The translations under genes and the position numbers were made by a program. This document shows positions 1-8,498 of a stretch of 64,000 nt of DNA, in pieces (within the stretch, counting starts at the first letter, position 1; each line of letters begins with the position of its first letter). The stretch is from the NCBI RefSeq assembly GCF_021654035.1, contig NZ_JAJPDW010000008.1, forward strand, positions 1-64,000, in the 5' to 3' direction. The stretch is from Microbacterium aurantiacum. GTDB taxonomy: Bacteria; Actinomycetota; Actinomycetes; Actinomycetales; Microbacteriaceae. Below the pieces are notes generated by a model. It was not told the origin of the DNA and ran no database searches. It was given only the letters and a program-made list of their open reading frames with translations.

Positions 1-14
1 ATGTCCGAAGAGCC

Positions 15-69
15 CGTTATCGAGGCGTTATCTTCAAGTCTTGACGCCAATGCGTTCACTCGTCAAGAT
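15..69 (+). promoter_or_regulatory. Putative promoter/operator of the sugar ABC operon
   Basis: TTGACG (41-46) sits 17 bp before CAAGAT (64-69), a weak -35/-10 pair. The -35 forms an inverted repeat with CGTCAA (61-66), and CGTTATC occurs twice (15-21 and 26-32), 11 bp apart, one helical turn. Such repeats suit a LacI- or ROK-type repressor, but no regulator gene is visible next to it. Confidence 0.35.
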
Positions 70-128
70 CGGTGCAAGCGATGTGGCTCGGGCTCGGGCC
101 TCGCACCTTCAATGACGAAAGGCGAAAG

Positions 129-1211
129 ATGAAGAAGTCTTCACTCCTGACGCTCGCGGCCTTCTCCGGCGCCGTGGCTGTCGCACTCACCGGCTGTGCC
201 GGTGGCAGCACCGACGGCGGCGGCGCGACCGACGGCGGCGACGCCGCCGGTGACGCCGGGCGCGCGTGCGTCATCCTCCCGGACGCGGCGTCCTCGCCCC
301 GCTGGGAGAACTTCGACCGCAAGTACCTCCAGGAGGGCCTGGAGGGTGCCGGGTTCCAGGTCGACATCCAAAACGCCCAGGGCGACGTCAACCAGTACTC
401 CACCATCGCCGACCAGCAGCTCACGCAGGGCTGCGGCGTGATGCTGCTCGTCGACTACCAGGGCGCGGCCGAGGCCGTCGCCGAGAAGGCGACCGCGCAG
501 GGGATTCCGGTCATCGCCTACGACCGCCCCTTCGCCGGCGCGGACTACTACGTGTCCTTCGACAACATGGAGGTCGGACGCCTCCAGGGCCAGACGGTGC
601 TCAACGGTCTCGAGGCCGCGGGCGTCGACCCGGCCGAGGCGACCGTGGTCTACATCGGCGGCGACCCCACCGACGGCAACGCGGCGATGTTCCACGACGG
701 CGCCGACGAGGTGCTCTCCGAGGCGGGCATCACCCCGGCCGCCGAGCCCCCGGGAGCCTGGGACCAGGCGGTCTCGCAGACCAACTTCGAGCAGGCGCTG
801 ACCTCGCTCGGCGGACAGGTCGACGGCGTCTGGGCGGCGAACGACACCAACGCGGCCGGCGTCATCCAGGTGCTGCAGACGAACAACCTCGAGGGCGTGG
901 CCGTCTCCGGACAGGACGCCAACATCGCGGGGCTCCAGAACATCCTCCTCGGCTGGCAGACCGCAACGGTCTACAAGCCGGTCGCCGATGAGGCCGCCGC
1001 GGCCGTCGAGGTCGCCATCGCGCTCCTCAACGGCGAGTCGGTCTCCACGGATGCCGAGCTCGAGGACGGGACGCCGTACATCCAGGTGACCCCGGTCCTG
1101 GTCGGACCCGACGAGGTCAAGGACGTCATCGCCGCCGGCGACGCCGCCTACGACGACGTCTGCACCCCCGAGGTCATGGCCGCGTGCGAGGAGTTCGGCG
1201 TCACGCCGTAA
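129..1211 (+). CDS. Sugar ABC transporter substrate-binding lipoprotein (XylF-like)
   Basis: Extracellular sugar-binding lipoprotein of a CUT2-type importer, 360 residues. The start at 129 is chosen over an in-frame ATG at 72 because it gives a clean lipoprotein signal (MKKSS, hydrophobic stretch, LTGC lipobox with Cys23) and an AAAGG ribosome site just upstream. A Gly/Asp-rich linker follows, then a periplasmic-binding type 1 fold; the stretches around IAYDRPFAGADYYVSFDN and VYIGGDPTDGNA resemble XylF. It heads an operon with the ATPase and permease downstream. The family binds xylose or related aldoses; the actual ligand is not decided by sequence reading. No catabolic gene is adjacent, so the importer looks like a stand-alone uptake unit. 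Confidence 0.9.
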   Translation: MKKSSLLTLAAFSGAVAVALTGCAGGSTDGGGATDGGDAAGDAGRACVILPDAASSPRWENFDRKYLQEGLEGAGFQVDIQNAQGDVNQYSTIADQQLTQGCGVMLLVDYQGAAEAVAEKATAQGIPVIAYDRPFAGADYYVSFDNMEVGRLQGQTVLNGLEAAGVDPAEATVVYIGGDPTDGNAAMFHDGADEVLSEAGITPAAEPPGAWDQAVSQTNFEQALTSLGGQVDGVWAANDTNAAGVIQVLQTNNLEGVAVSGQDANIAGLQNILLGWQTATVYKPVADEAAAAVEVAIALLNGESVSTDAELEDGTPYIQVTPVLVGPDEVKDVIAAGDAAYDDVCTPEVMAACEEFGVTP

Positions 1212-1222
1212 CCCCGCAGCAC

Positions 1223-1254
1223 GGGGCGCCGCGTCCTCCGGGGCGCGGCGCCCC
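1223..1254 (+). terminator. Intra-operon hairpin (attenuator or mRNA stabiliser)
   Basis: Perfect 11-bp stem GGGGCGCCGCG (1223-1233) with its complement (1244-1254), 10-nt loop, followed by TTCCCT rather than a U-run. It lies between the binding-protein gene and the ATPase gene, where such hairpins usually let the binding protein be made in excess over the membrane parts. Confidence 0.6.
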
Positions 1255-1305
1255 TTCCCTACCCGCACGCGGGATGCCCGGCATCCTGCTGGCAAGGAAG
1301 CGATC

Positions 1306-2124
1306 ATGACAGACACGATTTCCCACCCCTCCACCGCCACGGACCCGATCATCAAGCTGGTCGGCGTGAAGAAGTCCTTCGGCCCCGTCAGCGTCCTCAA
1401 GGGCGTGGACCTGAGCGTCCACCCGGGACGCGTCACCGCCCTGGTGGGCGACAACGGGGCCGGCAAGTCCACCCTCATCAAGGGGCTCGCGGGCGTCCAG
1501 CCCTACGACGAGGGCGACGTGCTCATCGACGGCGTCCACCGCGACCTGCACGCCCCCCGGGACGCGTCGGGACTCGGCATCGAGGTCGTCTACCAGGACC
1601 TGGCGCTCTGCGACAACCTCGACATCGTCCAGAACATGTTCCTCGGCCGCGAGGAGACCTCCCTCGGCACCTTCGACGAGGGACGCATGGAGAAGGAGGC
1701 CTCCGACACCCTGCGCTCCCTCTCAGTCCGCACCGTCAAGTCGGTGCGGCAGAAGGTCTCCAGCCTCTCCGGCGGACAGCGTCAGACCGTCGCGATCGCC
1801 CGCGCGGTGCTGAAGAAGGCTCGCGTGGTGATCCTCGACGAGCCCACCGCGGCCCTCGGCGTCGCGCAGACCGAACAGGTCCTGAACCTCGTGCGGCGCC
1901 TGTCGGACCAAGGAGTGGCGGTCGTCCTCATCAGCCACAACCTCGCCGACGTCTTCGCCGTCGCCGACGACATCGCCGTGCTCTACCTCGGGCAGATGGT
2001 CGCCCAGATCCCCACCGCCGAGACCACCCGCGACGACGTCGTCGGGTACATCACCGGCACCAAGACACCCACCGGATTCGTCGTGCAGGACACCGCGACC
2101 ATCCGCACCGAAGGAGACTCGTGA
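1306..2124 (+). CDS. Sugar ABC transporter ATP-binding protein (single domain)
   Basis: Cytoplasmic ATPase that powers the sugar importer, 272 residues. Walker A GDNGAGKST is at about residues 48-56, the LSGGQRQ signature at 154-160 and Walker B VVILDEP at 174-180, so all nucleotide-binding parts are intact. CUT2 ATPases such as XylG and RbsA are normally two fused ATPase domains of about 500 residues; this one has a single domain and would have to work as a homodimer. An AAGGAAG ribosome site precedes the ATG. Its stop codon overlaps the permease start by one base (TGATG). Product class is clear; sugar identity is inferred from the binding protein and permease only. Confidence 0.9.
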   Translation: MTDTISHPSTATDPIIKLVGVKKSFGPVSVLKGVDLSVHPGRVTALVGDNGAGKSTLIKGLAGVQPYDEGDVLIDGVHRDLHAPRDASGLGIEVVYQDLALCDNLDIVQNMFLGREETSLGTFDEGRMEKEASDTLRSLSVRTVKSVRQKVSSLSGGQRQTVAIARAVLKKARVVILDEPTAALGVAQTEQVLNLVRRLSDQGVAVVLISHNLADVFAVADDIAVLYLGQMVAQIPTAETTRDDVVGYITGTKTPTGFVVQDTATIRTEGDS

Positions 2125-3398
2125 TGAGCAGCAGCACCGCCCGCACGGAAGCCTCCGTGGACCCCATCGCGGGTGACCTCATCGGCAGCGGCGTCGAGGG
2201 CGGACTCGGCGACCAGATCCGCGCCTGGTGGCAGCGCGTCCGCGGCGGAGACATGGGCGCACTTCCCGCCGTCGGCGGCCTCGTCGTCCTCGGCATCCTC
2301 TTCACCACGCTGAGCCCCTTCTTCCTCACCGAACGCAACTTCGCCAACCTGCTGAACCAGGCGGCGACCCTGGTCATGCTGGGAATGGCTCTGGTGTTCG
2401 TCCTCCTCCTCGGCGAGATCGACCTGTCCGCGGGGGTGACGGGCGGCGTGGCGATGGCGCTCTTCGTCGTGCTCAACGCCCAGTTCGGCCTTCCCTGGCC
2501 GCTCGCGCTGCTCGTCGGATTCGGATTCGGTCTCCTCGCCGGCGCGTTCATCGGGTTCTTCGTCGCGAGGGTGGGCATACCGTCGTTCGTGGTGACCCTC
2601 GGGTTGTTCCTGGGACTCCAGGGGCTCGCCCTGGTCATCATCGGGCCGGGCGGTCTGTACCGCGTCGAGGTGCCCGAGCTCATCGCCCTCCAGAACGGCA
2701 ACCTTCCCGTGTGGGGCGGATGGCTGATGCTCGCGATCGTGATCGCCGTCTCCGCCGGAACCGCCTTCTGGGACCGCGCCCGTCGCACCCGCGCCGGGGT
2801 GCCGAACCGCGCCCTCTCGCTGGTGTGGATCAAGCTCGCCGCGATCGCCGTCATCGGCGGGGTGGTGGTCTACGTCCTCAACGTCGACCGTGGACAGGGC
2901 ACCGTCGCGGTGCAGGGCGTCCCGAACATCGTGCCGGTCGTGCTGGTGATCCTCTGGGCGGGCACGTTCGTCCTGGACCGCACCAAGTTCGGCCGCTACA
3001 TCTACGCCGTCGGCGGCAACGCCGAGGCCGCACGCCGCTCCGGCGTCAAGGTCCGGTGGGTGAAGTGGTGGGCGTTCGTGATCTGCTCGAGCCTCGCCGT
3101 GGTGTCGGCGCTGTTCAGCGTCACCCGCGTCGGATCGGTGGATGCCGCGGTGGGGCGCGACATCGTCCTCTCCGGTGTCGCCGCCGCCGTCGTCGGAGGC
3201 GTGAGCCTCTTCGGCGGTCGTGGACGCCTCGTCCACGCCGCGATCGGCGCCCTCGTGATCGCAGTGATCACCAACGGTTTGGGTCTGCTCGGCCTCCCCG
3301 CCGGTGTGAACCTCCTCGTCACGGGCGGCGTGCTGATCCTCGCCGCCACGGTCGACGCCCTGTCGCGCCTGCGCTCGGGCGGAGCGATGAGGCTCTAG
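2124..3398 (+). CDS. Sugar ABC transporter permease (XylH-like)
   Basis: Integral membrane permease of the same importer, 424 residues, with a cytoplasmic N-terminus of about 45 residues and many hydrophobic segments. The region VGIPSFVVTLG and the C-terminal block GRYIYAVGGNAEAARRSGV are typical of the RbsC/XylH (BPD_transp_2) family, where the latter loop contacts the ATPase. A long central insertion with basic residues (DRARRTRAGV) resembles XylH rather than RbsC. ATG at 2124 overlaps the upstream TGA; a GTG one codon earlier is possible. AAGGAG at 2111-2116 is the ribosome site. Last gene of the operon, followed by a strong terminator. Confidence 0.88.
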   Translation: MSSSTARTEASVDPIAGDLIGSGVEGGLGDQIRAWWQRVRGGDMGALPAVGGLVVLGILFTTLSPFFLTERNFANLLNQAATLVMLGMALVFVLLLGEIDLSAGVTGGVAMALFVVLNAQFGLPWPLALLVGFGFGLLAGAFIGFFVARVGIPSFVVTLGLFLGLQGLALVIIGPGGLYRVEVPELIALQNGNLPVWGGWLMLAIVIAVSAGTAFWDRARRTRAGVPNRALSLVWIKLAAIAVIGGVVVYVLNVDRGQGTVAVQGVPNIVPVVLVILWAGTFVLDRTKFGRYIYAVGGNAEAARRSGVKVRWVKWWAFVICSSLAVVSALFSVTRVGSVDAAVGRDIVLSGVAAAVVGGVSLFGGRGRLVHAAIGALVIAVITNGLGLLGLPAGVNLLVTGGVLILAATVDALSRLRSGGAMRL

Positions 3399-3415
3399 CC
3401 GCGGTATCCGGAATC

Positions 3416-3446
3416 GGGCCCCGGCGTCTCTCCGACGCCGGGGCCC
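3416..3446. terminator. Bidirectional terminator between convergent genes
   Basis: Perfect 13-bp stem GGGCCCCGGCGTC (3416-3428) with its complement (3434-3446) and a TCTCC loop. It separates the plus-strand permease gene from the minus-strand ligase gene, so it probably serves both. There is no clear U-run. Confidence 0.75.
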
Positions 3447-3452
3447 GTACCG

Positions 3453-4979
3453 TTACGGGCGGAGAAGGGCGCGGAGGGCGCCGATCGTGTCCGCCTCGCG
3501 GGCGTCCTTGTCGGGGCGATACCCCTTCACCCGGGCGAAACGGAGCGCGACTCCGCCGGGGTACCGCGTCGAGCGCTGGACCCCGTCGATCGCGATCTCC
3601 ACGACCGTCTCCGGCCGAACGTGCACCGCGCCCGCCGTCCGCCGCGTCTCGATCGTCGGGAAATGCGCACTCTGCCAGCGGAGGGTCGCGTCGGTGAGGC
3701 CCTTGAAGGTCTTCCCCACCATCACGAACCCGCCCGGCTCCCCGTACTCCCCGTCCGGATCTCGAGCGGCCAGGTGCAGGTTCGACAGCAGCCCGGTCCG
3801 CCGCCCCGACCCCCATTCCGCCGCGAGGACGACGAGGTCGAAGGTGAGGACGGGCTTGACCTTCAGCCACGACTTCCCGCGACGGCCCGCGGCATAGGGC
3901 GCATCGAGCGCCTTCACCATGACCCCCTCGTGGCCGGCGGCCAGGGCTTCGCGGGCGAACCGCTCCCCCGCGTCGGCATCCGCGGTGTGGAGGGCCGGGA
4001 TGATGTGCTCGCCGACGAGAGCGGCGAGCGCCGCGCGCCGTTCGGCCAGGGGCGCATCCAGGAGGTCCGCCCCGTCGAGATGCAGCAGATCGAAGAACCA
4101 GGGCCGCAGCAGGGTCTGCGCGTCGGCCGCCGAGCCGAAGCGCGCCATCGTGTCCTGGAACGGGCGCGGGCCGCCGTCCTCGTCGAGCGCGAGGGTCTCC
4201 CCGTCGAGGATCACACGCTCCGCGGGGAGCGCTCGTGCCGCCGCCACGATCTCGGGCACCCGCGCGGTGATGTCCGCGAGCGAGCGGGTGAAGACGCGGA
4301 CATCATCCCCGTCGCGGTGCACCTGCACGCGCGCACCGTCGAGCTTGTACTCCACCGCCGCCGGCCCGTCGAACGCCGCGAGCGCGTCGGTGACCGACGG
4401 GGCGGTCGCGGCGAGCATCGGCAGGACACCGCGTCCGACGACGAGGCCGACCGCGTCGAGGTCGTGGGCCGTTCCGGTCATCGCCAGACGCGCGGTCTCC
4501 CCCAGGTCGCCGCTCAGCATCGCGGCGCGACGGACCACGGCGGTCGGGTGCCCGCTCGCGCGCGCGATCGCGTCGAGAACCACGCCCTCCAGCGCACCGG
4601 AGCGGAGCTCGCCCAGGACAATCCGCCTCAGGAGGTCCCATTCCTCGGCGGTGGCCCGCGCCGCGAGCGCGCCGAGGATCTCCGTCCTCCGTGCACCAAC
4701 CCCGTCACCGCCCGCCCGCGCGAGGGCGTCGAGCGCCGCGTCGACCTCGGCGATCGTCAGGGCGGGCTCCGGCGCGGGCTCGGCGGAGATGTCCGACAGG
4801 GTCCGCCACCCGATGCCGATGCGCCCCTGCCGCGGCCGCGCGAGGAGGAACCCGACGACGACCGGGAGCTCCTCGGCATCCGCGCGCGCGAGGAGGCGCG
4901 CGACGGCGTCGATCTTGGCGGTGCGCGACGCCGTGGCGGTCGCTTCGTCGACGCTTTCGCGGACCTCGTGGAACAGCAT
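3453..4979 (-). CDS. lig: ATP-dependent DNA ligase (LigB type)
   Basis: Seals nicks in duplex DNA using ATP; an accessory ligase beside the NAD-dependent LigA that every bacterium has. At 508 residues it matches actinobacterial LigB in length. The N-terminal DNA-binding domain spans about 1-200; motif I is EYKLDG with the adenylated lysine at about 212; motif III (VFTRSLADI), motif IV (ILDGETLA), and motif V (EGVMVKA, then WLKVKP) follow in order, and the C-terminal OB domain is complete. The start MLFHEVRES agrees with the family's usual first residues. It stands alone between the terminator and the peptide-transporter operon, with no Ku or LigD partner in the window, so a role in NHEJ is not supported. 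Confidence 0.93.
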   Translation of the reverse strand: MLFHEVRESVDEATATASRTAKIDAVARLLARADAEELPVVVGFLLARPRQGRIGIGWRTLSDISAEPAPEPALTIAEVDAALDALARAGGDGVGARRTEILGALAARATAEEWDLLRRIVLGELRSGALEGVVLDAIARASGHPTAVVRRAAMLSGDLGETARLAMTGTAHDLDAVGLVVGRGVLPMLAATAPSVTDALAAFDGPAAVEYKLDGARVQVHRDGDDVRVFTRSLADITARVPEIVAAARALPAERVILDGETLALDEDGGPRPFQDTMARFGSAADAQTLLRPWFFDLLHLDGADLLDAPLAERRAALAALVGEHIIPALHTADADAGERFAREALAAGHEGVMVKALDAPYAAGRRGKSWLKVKPVLTFDLVVLAAEWGSGRRTGLLSNLHLAARDPDGEYGEPGGFVMVGKTFKGLTDATLRWQSAHFPTIETRRTAGAVHVRPETVVEIAIDGVQRSTRYPGGVALRFARVKGYRPDKDAREADTIGALRALLRP

Positions 4980-5051
4980 CCCCGCATTGTCGCATCGGCC
5001 GGGGACGCCGCGGCCCGTTCGGATCGACCGGACCAGCCGGATCCGCGCCGC

Positions 5052-5816
5052 TCAGGCGGGCAGGCGCGGCACGGCGGAGAGGAGCCGCCGCGTATACGGG
5101 TGCTGAGGGGCGGTGAGCACGGATGCCGTCTCCGCCGCCTCGACGATGCGGCCGCCCTCGAGCACGATCATCCGCTGACACAGCGCCGCGATGATCGTGA
5201 GGTCGTGCGAGACGAGCAGCAGCCCGATCCCCCGCTCGGCGACGAGGCCGCGCAGCAGCTCGATGACCCGCATCCGCACCGAGGTGTCGAGCGCACTGAC
5301 CGGCTCGTCGGCCAGGAGCAGACGCGGCTCGGGAGCCAGCGCCCGGGCGATGGCGATGCGTTGCCGCTGCCCACCCGAGAACGCCTCCGGATGCCGCGTC
5401 GCGGCGTCGGCGGGCAGATCCACCGCCGTCAGCAGCTCGGCGATCCGAGCCGCCCGGGTCTGGGCATCACCGGGGATGCCGAGCGAGCGCAGCGGTTCGG
5501 CGAGCGAGGCGCCGACGGTCATCCGCGGGTCGAGGGACGAGAACGGGTCCTGATAGACCGGTTGGACGGCACGCCGGAAGCGTCGCATCGTGGCGCGGTC
5601 CCGCCTCACGAGCGGCTCACCCTCGAACAGCACCTCGCCCTCGCTCGGCGCGTCGAGGCCGAGGAGGAGGCGCAGGAGCGTGGTCTTGCCGGCGCCGGAT
5701 TCTCCGACGAGTCCGACGGTCTCCCCCGGGGCGAGCGCGAGGTCGACGCCGTCGAGGACGGGCGCCCCCTTGCGGTACGAGAACGACACGTCTCGGGCGT
5801 GCAGGAGTGCGCTCAC
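5052..5816 (-). CDS. Peptide/nickel ABC transporter ATP-binding protein (DppF/OppF-like)
   Basis: Second ATPase subunit of the peptide-type importer, 254 residues. Walker A GESGAGKTT is at about 38-46, FSGGQRQR at 146-153 and Walker B LLLADEP at 166-172. The GTG start at 5816 overlaps the stop of the preceding ATPase by four bases (GTGA), the same junction used throughout this operon; a longer upstream reading frame is an artefact. OppF-type proteins usually carry a C-terminal oligopeptide/dipeptide transporter extension with Fe-S cysteines; here the protein stops soon after the H-loop (SHDLTIIAALCQRM) and ends LLSAVPRLPA, so it is a compact version. Confidence 0.9.
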   Translation of the reverse strand: MSALLHARDVSFSYRKGAPVLDGVDLALAPGETVGLVGESGAGKTTLLRLLLGLDAPSEGEVLFEGEPLVRRDRATMRRFRRAVQPVYQDPFSSLDPRMTVGASLAEPLRSLGIPGDAQTRAARIAELLTAVDLPADAATRHPEAFSGGQRQRIAIARALAPEPRLLLADEPVSALDTSVRMRVIELLRGLVAERGIGLLLVSHDLTIIAALCQRMIVLEGGRIVEAAETASVLTAPQHPYTRRLLSAVPRLPA

Positions 5817-6658
5817 GACTCGTCCCCTCGGGATCGGTGGCGTCCGGTCTCCCCGGGGAGGAACGCATCGAGGTTCCTGGAGGCCGCCACGAGACTCCGG
5901 GTGTACTCTGCGGCAGGCGCCGTCAGCAGCTGCCGCGTGGGCGCGAGCTCGATCTGGCGGCCATGCCGGAGGACGAGCACGCGGTCGGAGATCTCGGAGA
6001 CGACCGGGAGATCGTGACTGATGAAGACGAGCGACATCCCCCGCTCGGTGACCTCCCGCTGCAGCAGGTCGAGGACCCCGGCCTGCACCGTCACATCCAG
6101 CGCCGTCGTCGGCTCGTCCGCGATGAGGAGGGCGGGGTCGCCGGCGAGGGCGATCGCGATCGCGACGCGCTGACGCTGTCCGCCGGAGATCTCGTGGATG
6201 TACGACCGCGCGATCCGCTCCGGGTTCGGGAGGGCGACGTCGGTGAGGGCGTCGAGGACCGCTCTGCGCAACCGGTCTCCGCGGAGTCCCCGGTGACGAC
6301 GAAGCGGCCACGCGATCTGGGCGCCCACCCGCATGAGGGGGTCGAGGGCGGCGAGCGGCTCCTGGAACACCGCGCTGACGACGCTGCCTCGGACGGCATC
6401 CATCCGCCGAGAACGCGCGGTCACGGCATCCACCGCTCCGTCGGGGGTGTCCAGGACGATCTCGCCCCGCGCCGCCAGGGGGTGCGCGAGGAGGCCGAGG
6501 ATCGCCAGTGCCGACAGCGACTTCCCGGACCCCGATTCTCCGATGATGCCGAGGCGCTCACCGGGGGCCACATCGAACGAGACGTCCGTCACGAGGTCCC
6601 GCGGCTCCGGCTCGGTGAGCGCGATCCCCAGATCGCGGACCTGCAGCAGCGCGCTCAC
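5813..6658 (-). CDS. Peptide/nickel ABC transporter ATP-binding protein (DppD/OppD-like)
   Basis: First ATPase subunit, 281 residues, pairing with the gene just downstream. Walker A GESGSGKS sits at about 40-47, the signature ISGGQRQR at 157-164 and Walker B LLIADEP at 177-183, followed by the H-loop SHDLPVV. The GTG start at 6658 overlaps the permease stop by four bases. The fused reading frame that extends 240 codons further upstream belongs to another frame of the permease and was discarded. Energises import of an oligopeptide, dipeptide, nickel chelate or related solute. Confidence 0.9.
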   Translation of the reverse strand: MSALLQVRDLGIALTEPEPRDLVTDVSFDVAPGERLGIIGESGSGKSLSALAILGLLAHPLAARGEIVLDTPDGAVDAVTARSRRMDAVRGSVVSAVFQEPLAALDPLMRVGAQIAWPLRRHRGLRGDRLRRAVLDALTDVALPNPERIARSYIHEISGGQRQRVAIAIALAGDPALLIADEPTTALDVTVQAGVLDLLQREVTERGMSLVFISHDLPVVSEISDRVLVLRHGRQIELAPTRQLLTAPAAEYTRSLVAASRNLDAFLPGETGRHRSRGDES

Positions 6659-7524
6659 CGGATGCTCCGGGTCGTCGGATCGGCGATGTCCCGCAGACCG
6701 TCGGCGAGCAGGTTCATGCCGATGATCGTGGCCACCAGGAGGATGCCGGGGAGGATCGCCGCGGTGGGAGCGACGAGCACGGTGCTCTGGGCCTCCTGCA
6801 GCATCCGACCCCAGGACGCGTTCGGCGGCGGAGAGCCGAGCCCGAGGTAGGACAGCGACGCCTCCGCGACGACCGCGCCGCCGAACTGGAGGGCGAGCGG
6901 GACGACGAGCGTCGGCCAGACGTTCGGGAGGACGTGGTGGAAGAGGATCCGCAGACTGCCGGTCCCCGAGGTGCGCGACGCGGTGATGAAGTCCTGCGCG
7001 AGGACGCGCGTGGCCGTCACCCGGGTGAGTCGGGCGATGACGGCCGACCCCGCCAGACCGATCGCGAGGGTGGCGGATTCGAGCGAGGCGCCTCGCCACG
7101 CGACGATCAGCATCGCCAGCAGCAGGGTCGGGAAGGCGATCGCGATGTCGAGGAGGCTGGACAGGGCATCGTCGACCCATCGACCCGCGGTCGCGGCGAC
7201 CAGGCCCAGCGTGATCCCGAGGAGTGCGGCGATGAGGACCGACCCGAAGCCGACGAGCATCGCCAAACGCGCCCCCACCATGAGCTGCGAGAAGAGATCG
7301 CGCCCGAGCCGGTCGGTGCCCGCCCAGTTCTGCAGGGAGGGCGGGGACAGGCGTCCGCCGGTGGTGTCCTCCAGCGGGAACGGCGTCCACACGAGCGAGA
7401 CGAGCGCGATTACGAGGATCGTGCCGAACAGGATCGCGCCCACGAGGAGGTTCACCGAGCGACGTCGTGACGAACGGCGCACGGGCGGCGCGACGGCGGT
7501 CGCCGGAAGATCGGTCGCGCTCAT
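6655..7524 (-). CDS. Peptide/nickel ABC transporter permease (DppC-like)
   Basis: Inner-membrane permease subunit, 289 residues. A cytoplasmic N-terminus with a basic patch (RRSSRRRSVN) precedes the first membrane span; an extracytoplasmic segment contains GTDRLGRDLFSQLMVGAR, the conserved DppC/OppC motif. The EAA loop is recognisable around ASRTSGTGSLRILFHHVLPN. C-terminal GMNLLADGLRDIADP is also family-typical. ATG at 7524 overlaps the DppB-like stop by four bases. Acts with the DppB-like subunit as the membrane channel. Confidence 0.9.
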   Translation of the reverse strand: MSATDLPATAVAPPVRRSSRRRSVNLLVGAILFGTILVIALVSLVWTPFPLEDTTGGRLSPPSLQNWAGTDRLGRDLFSQLMVGARLAMLVGFGSVLIAALLGITLGLVAATAGRWVDDALSSLLDIAIAFPTLLLAMLIVAWRGASLESATLAIGLAGSAVIARLTRVTATRVLAQDFITASRTSGTGSLRILFHHVLPNVWPTLVVPLALQFGGAVVAEASLSYLGLGSPPPNASWGRMLQEAQSTVLVAPTAAILPGILLVATIIGMNLLADGLRDIADPTTRSIR

Positions 7525-8498
7525 GCGGCGGCCCTCGCGCGTCGGTTGCCGGACAGGGTGTCGCGCAGCCGCGGATCGATGAGGCGCTGGAGGATGTCGG
7601 CGGCGAAGCCGAACAGCAGCACGAGCGCGGTCGAGAAGAGGAGGATCCCCTGGATGCTCGGGAAGTCCTGTTCGCGGATCGCCACGAGCAGCATGTCGCC
7701 GAGTCCGGGGAGGGCGAAGACCCGCTCGATGACGACCGCCCCGACGAAGGTCGTCGAGAGCATGATGGCGAGGATCGAGATCACCGGGACCACGGCGTTG
7801 CGCACGCCGTGGCGCCACAGGGCCGTGGCGAAGCTCTGGCCACTCGCGCGGGCCGCGCGCATGTACTGCTGACCGAGGATGTCGAGCGTGGCGCTGCGGA
7901 CGTACCGGGCCAGGTCGCTGCCGGCCACGATCGCGATCGCCAGCACCGGCAGGGTGAGCGAATACAGCGCGGCCCCGGGATCCTCCCAATCGGTGCGGGG
8001 GAAACCGCCGGCGGGGAAGACGCGCCACCCGAGCGAGAGCACGGAGACGAGGAGGATGCCGACCCAGAACGCCGGGATCGCACCGCCCAGCTGCGACAGC
8101 GCGGAGAAGGTCGCGCCGTACCAGGTGCGCGACTTCCAGGCGGCGAAGAAGCCCACCGGCACGGCGATGACCACCGCGAGGGCGAAGGAGATGAGCGTCA
8201 GCGGCAAGGTCACGTTGAGGCGGCGAGCGATCTCGTCGCCGACGTCGAGACGGTTGGTGAAGCTCTGCCCGAGATCGAGCGTCGCCAGTTGGGCGAGGTA
8301 GTCGCCGAACTGGACGTACAGCGGGCGATCGACGCCCAGGCGTGCCGCGGCGGCGGCGATGTCGGCCTCGGTGGCGCCGACGGAGATCAGCGCGAACACG
8401 GGGTTTCCGAGCACGCGCAGCACGACGAACAGGATCGTCGCGGCCAGCGCGAAGGCCAGCAGCAACAATCCTGTCCGTCGGATCAGATATGCGCCTAT
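7521..8498 (-). CDS. Peptide/nickel ABC transporter permease (DppB-like), apparent ATA start
   Basis: Membrane permease subunit, 325 residues if it starts at 8498. The family's usual N-terminus, a short lead into a YLIRR-like motif and a hydrophobic span, is present (GAYLIRRTGLLLLAF), but no ATG, GTG or TTG precedes it. The codon at the right place is ATA (8498-8496), which overlaps the upstream TAG by four bases (ATAG), the same geometry as the other junctions in this operon, and GAGAAGG lies 7 nt upstream. The next candidate, TTG at 8468, would cut into the first span. The EAA loop (AARASGQSFATALWRHGVRN) and C-terminal DPRLRD are normal. Product certain, start codon inferred. Confidence 0.85.
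   Translation of the reverse strand: MGAYLIRRTGLLLLAFALAATILFVVLRVLGNPVFALISVGATEADIAAAAARLGVDRPLYVQFGDYLAQLATLDLGQSFTNRLDVGDEIARRLNVTLPLTLISFALAVVIAVPVGFFAAWKSRTWYGATFSALSQLGGAIPAFWVGILLVSVLSLGWRVFPAGGFPRTDWEDPGAALYSLTLPVLAIAIVAGSDLARYVRSATLDILGQQYMRAARASGQSFATALWRHGVRNAVVPVISILAIMLSTTFVGAVVIERVFALPGLGDMLLVAIREQDFPSIQGILLFSTALVLLFGFAADILQRLIDPRLRDTLSGNRRARAAA

Noticed and set aside
3621..6017. 798-codon plus-strand reading frame over ligase and ABC genes
   Set aside because: Spans parts of two clear minus-strand genes and is Arg/Pro-rich noise.
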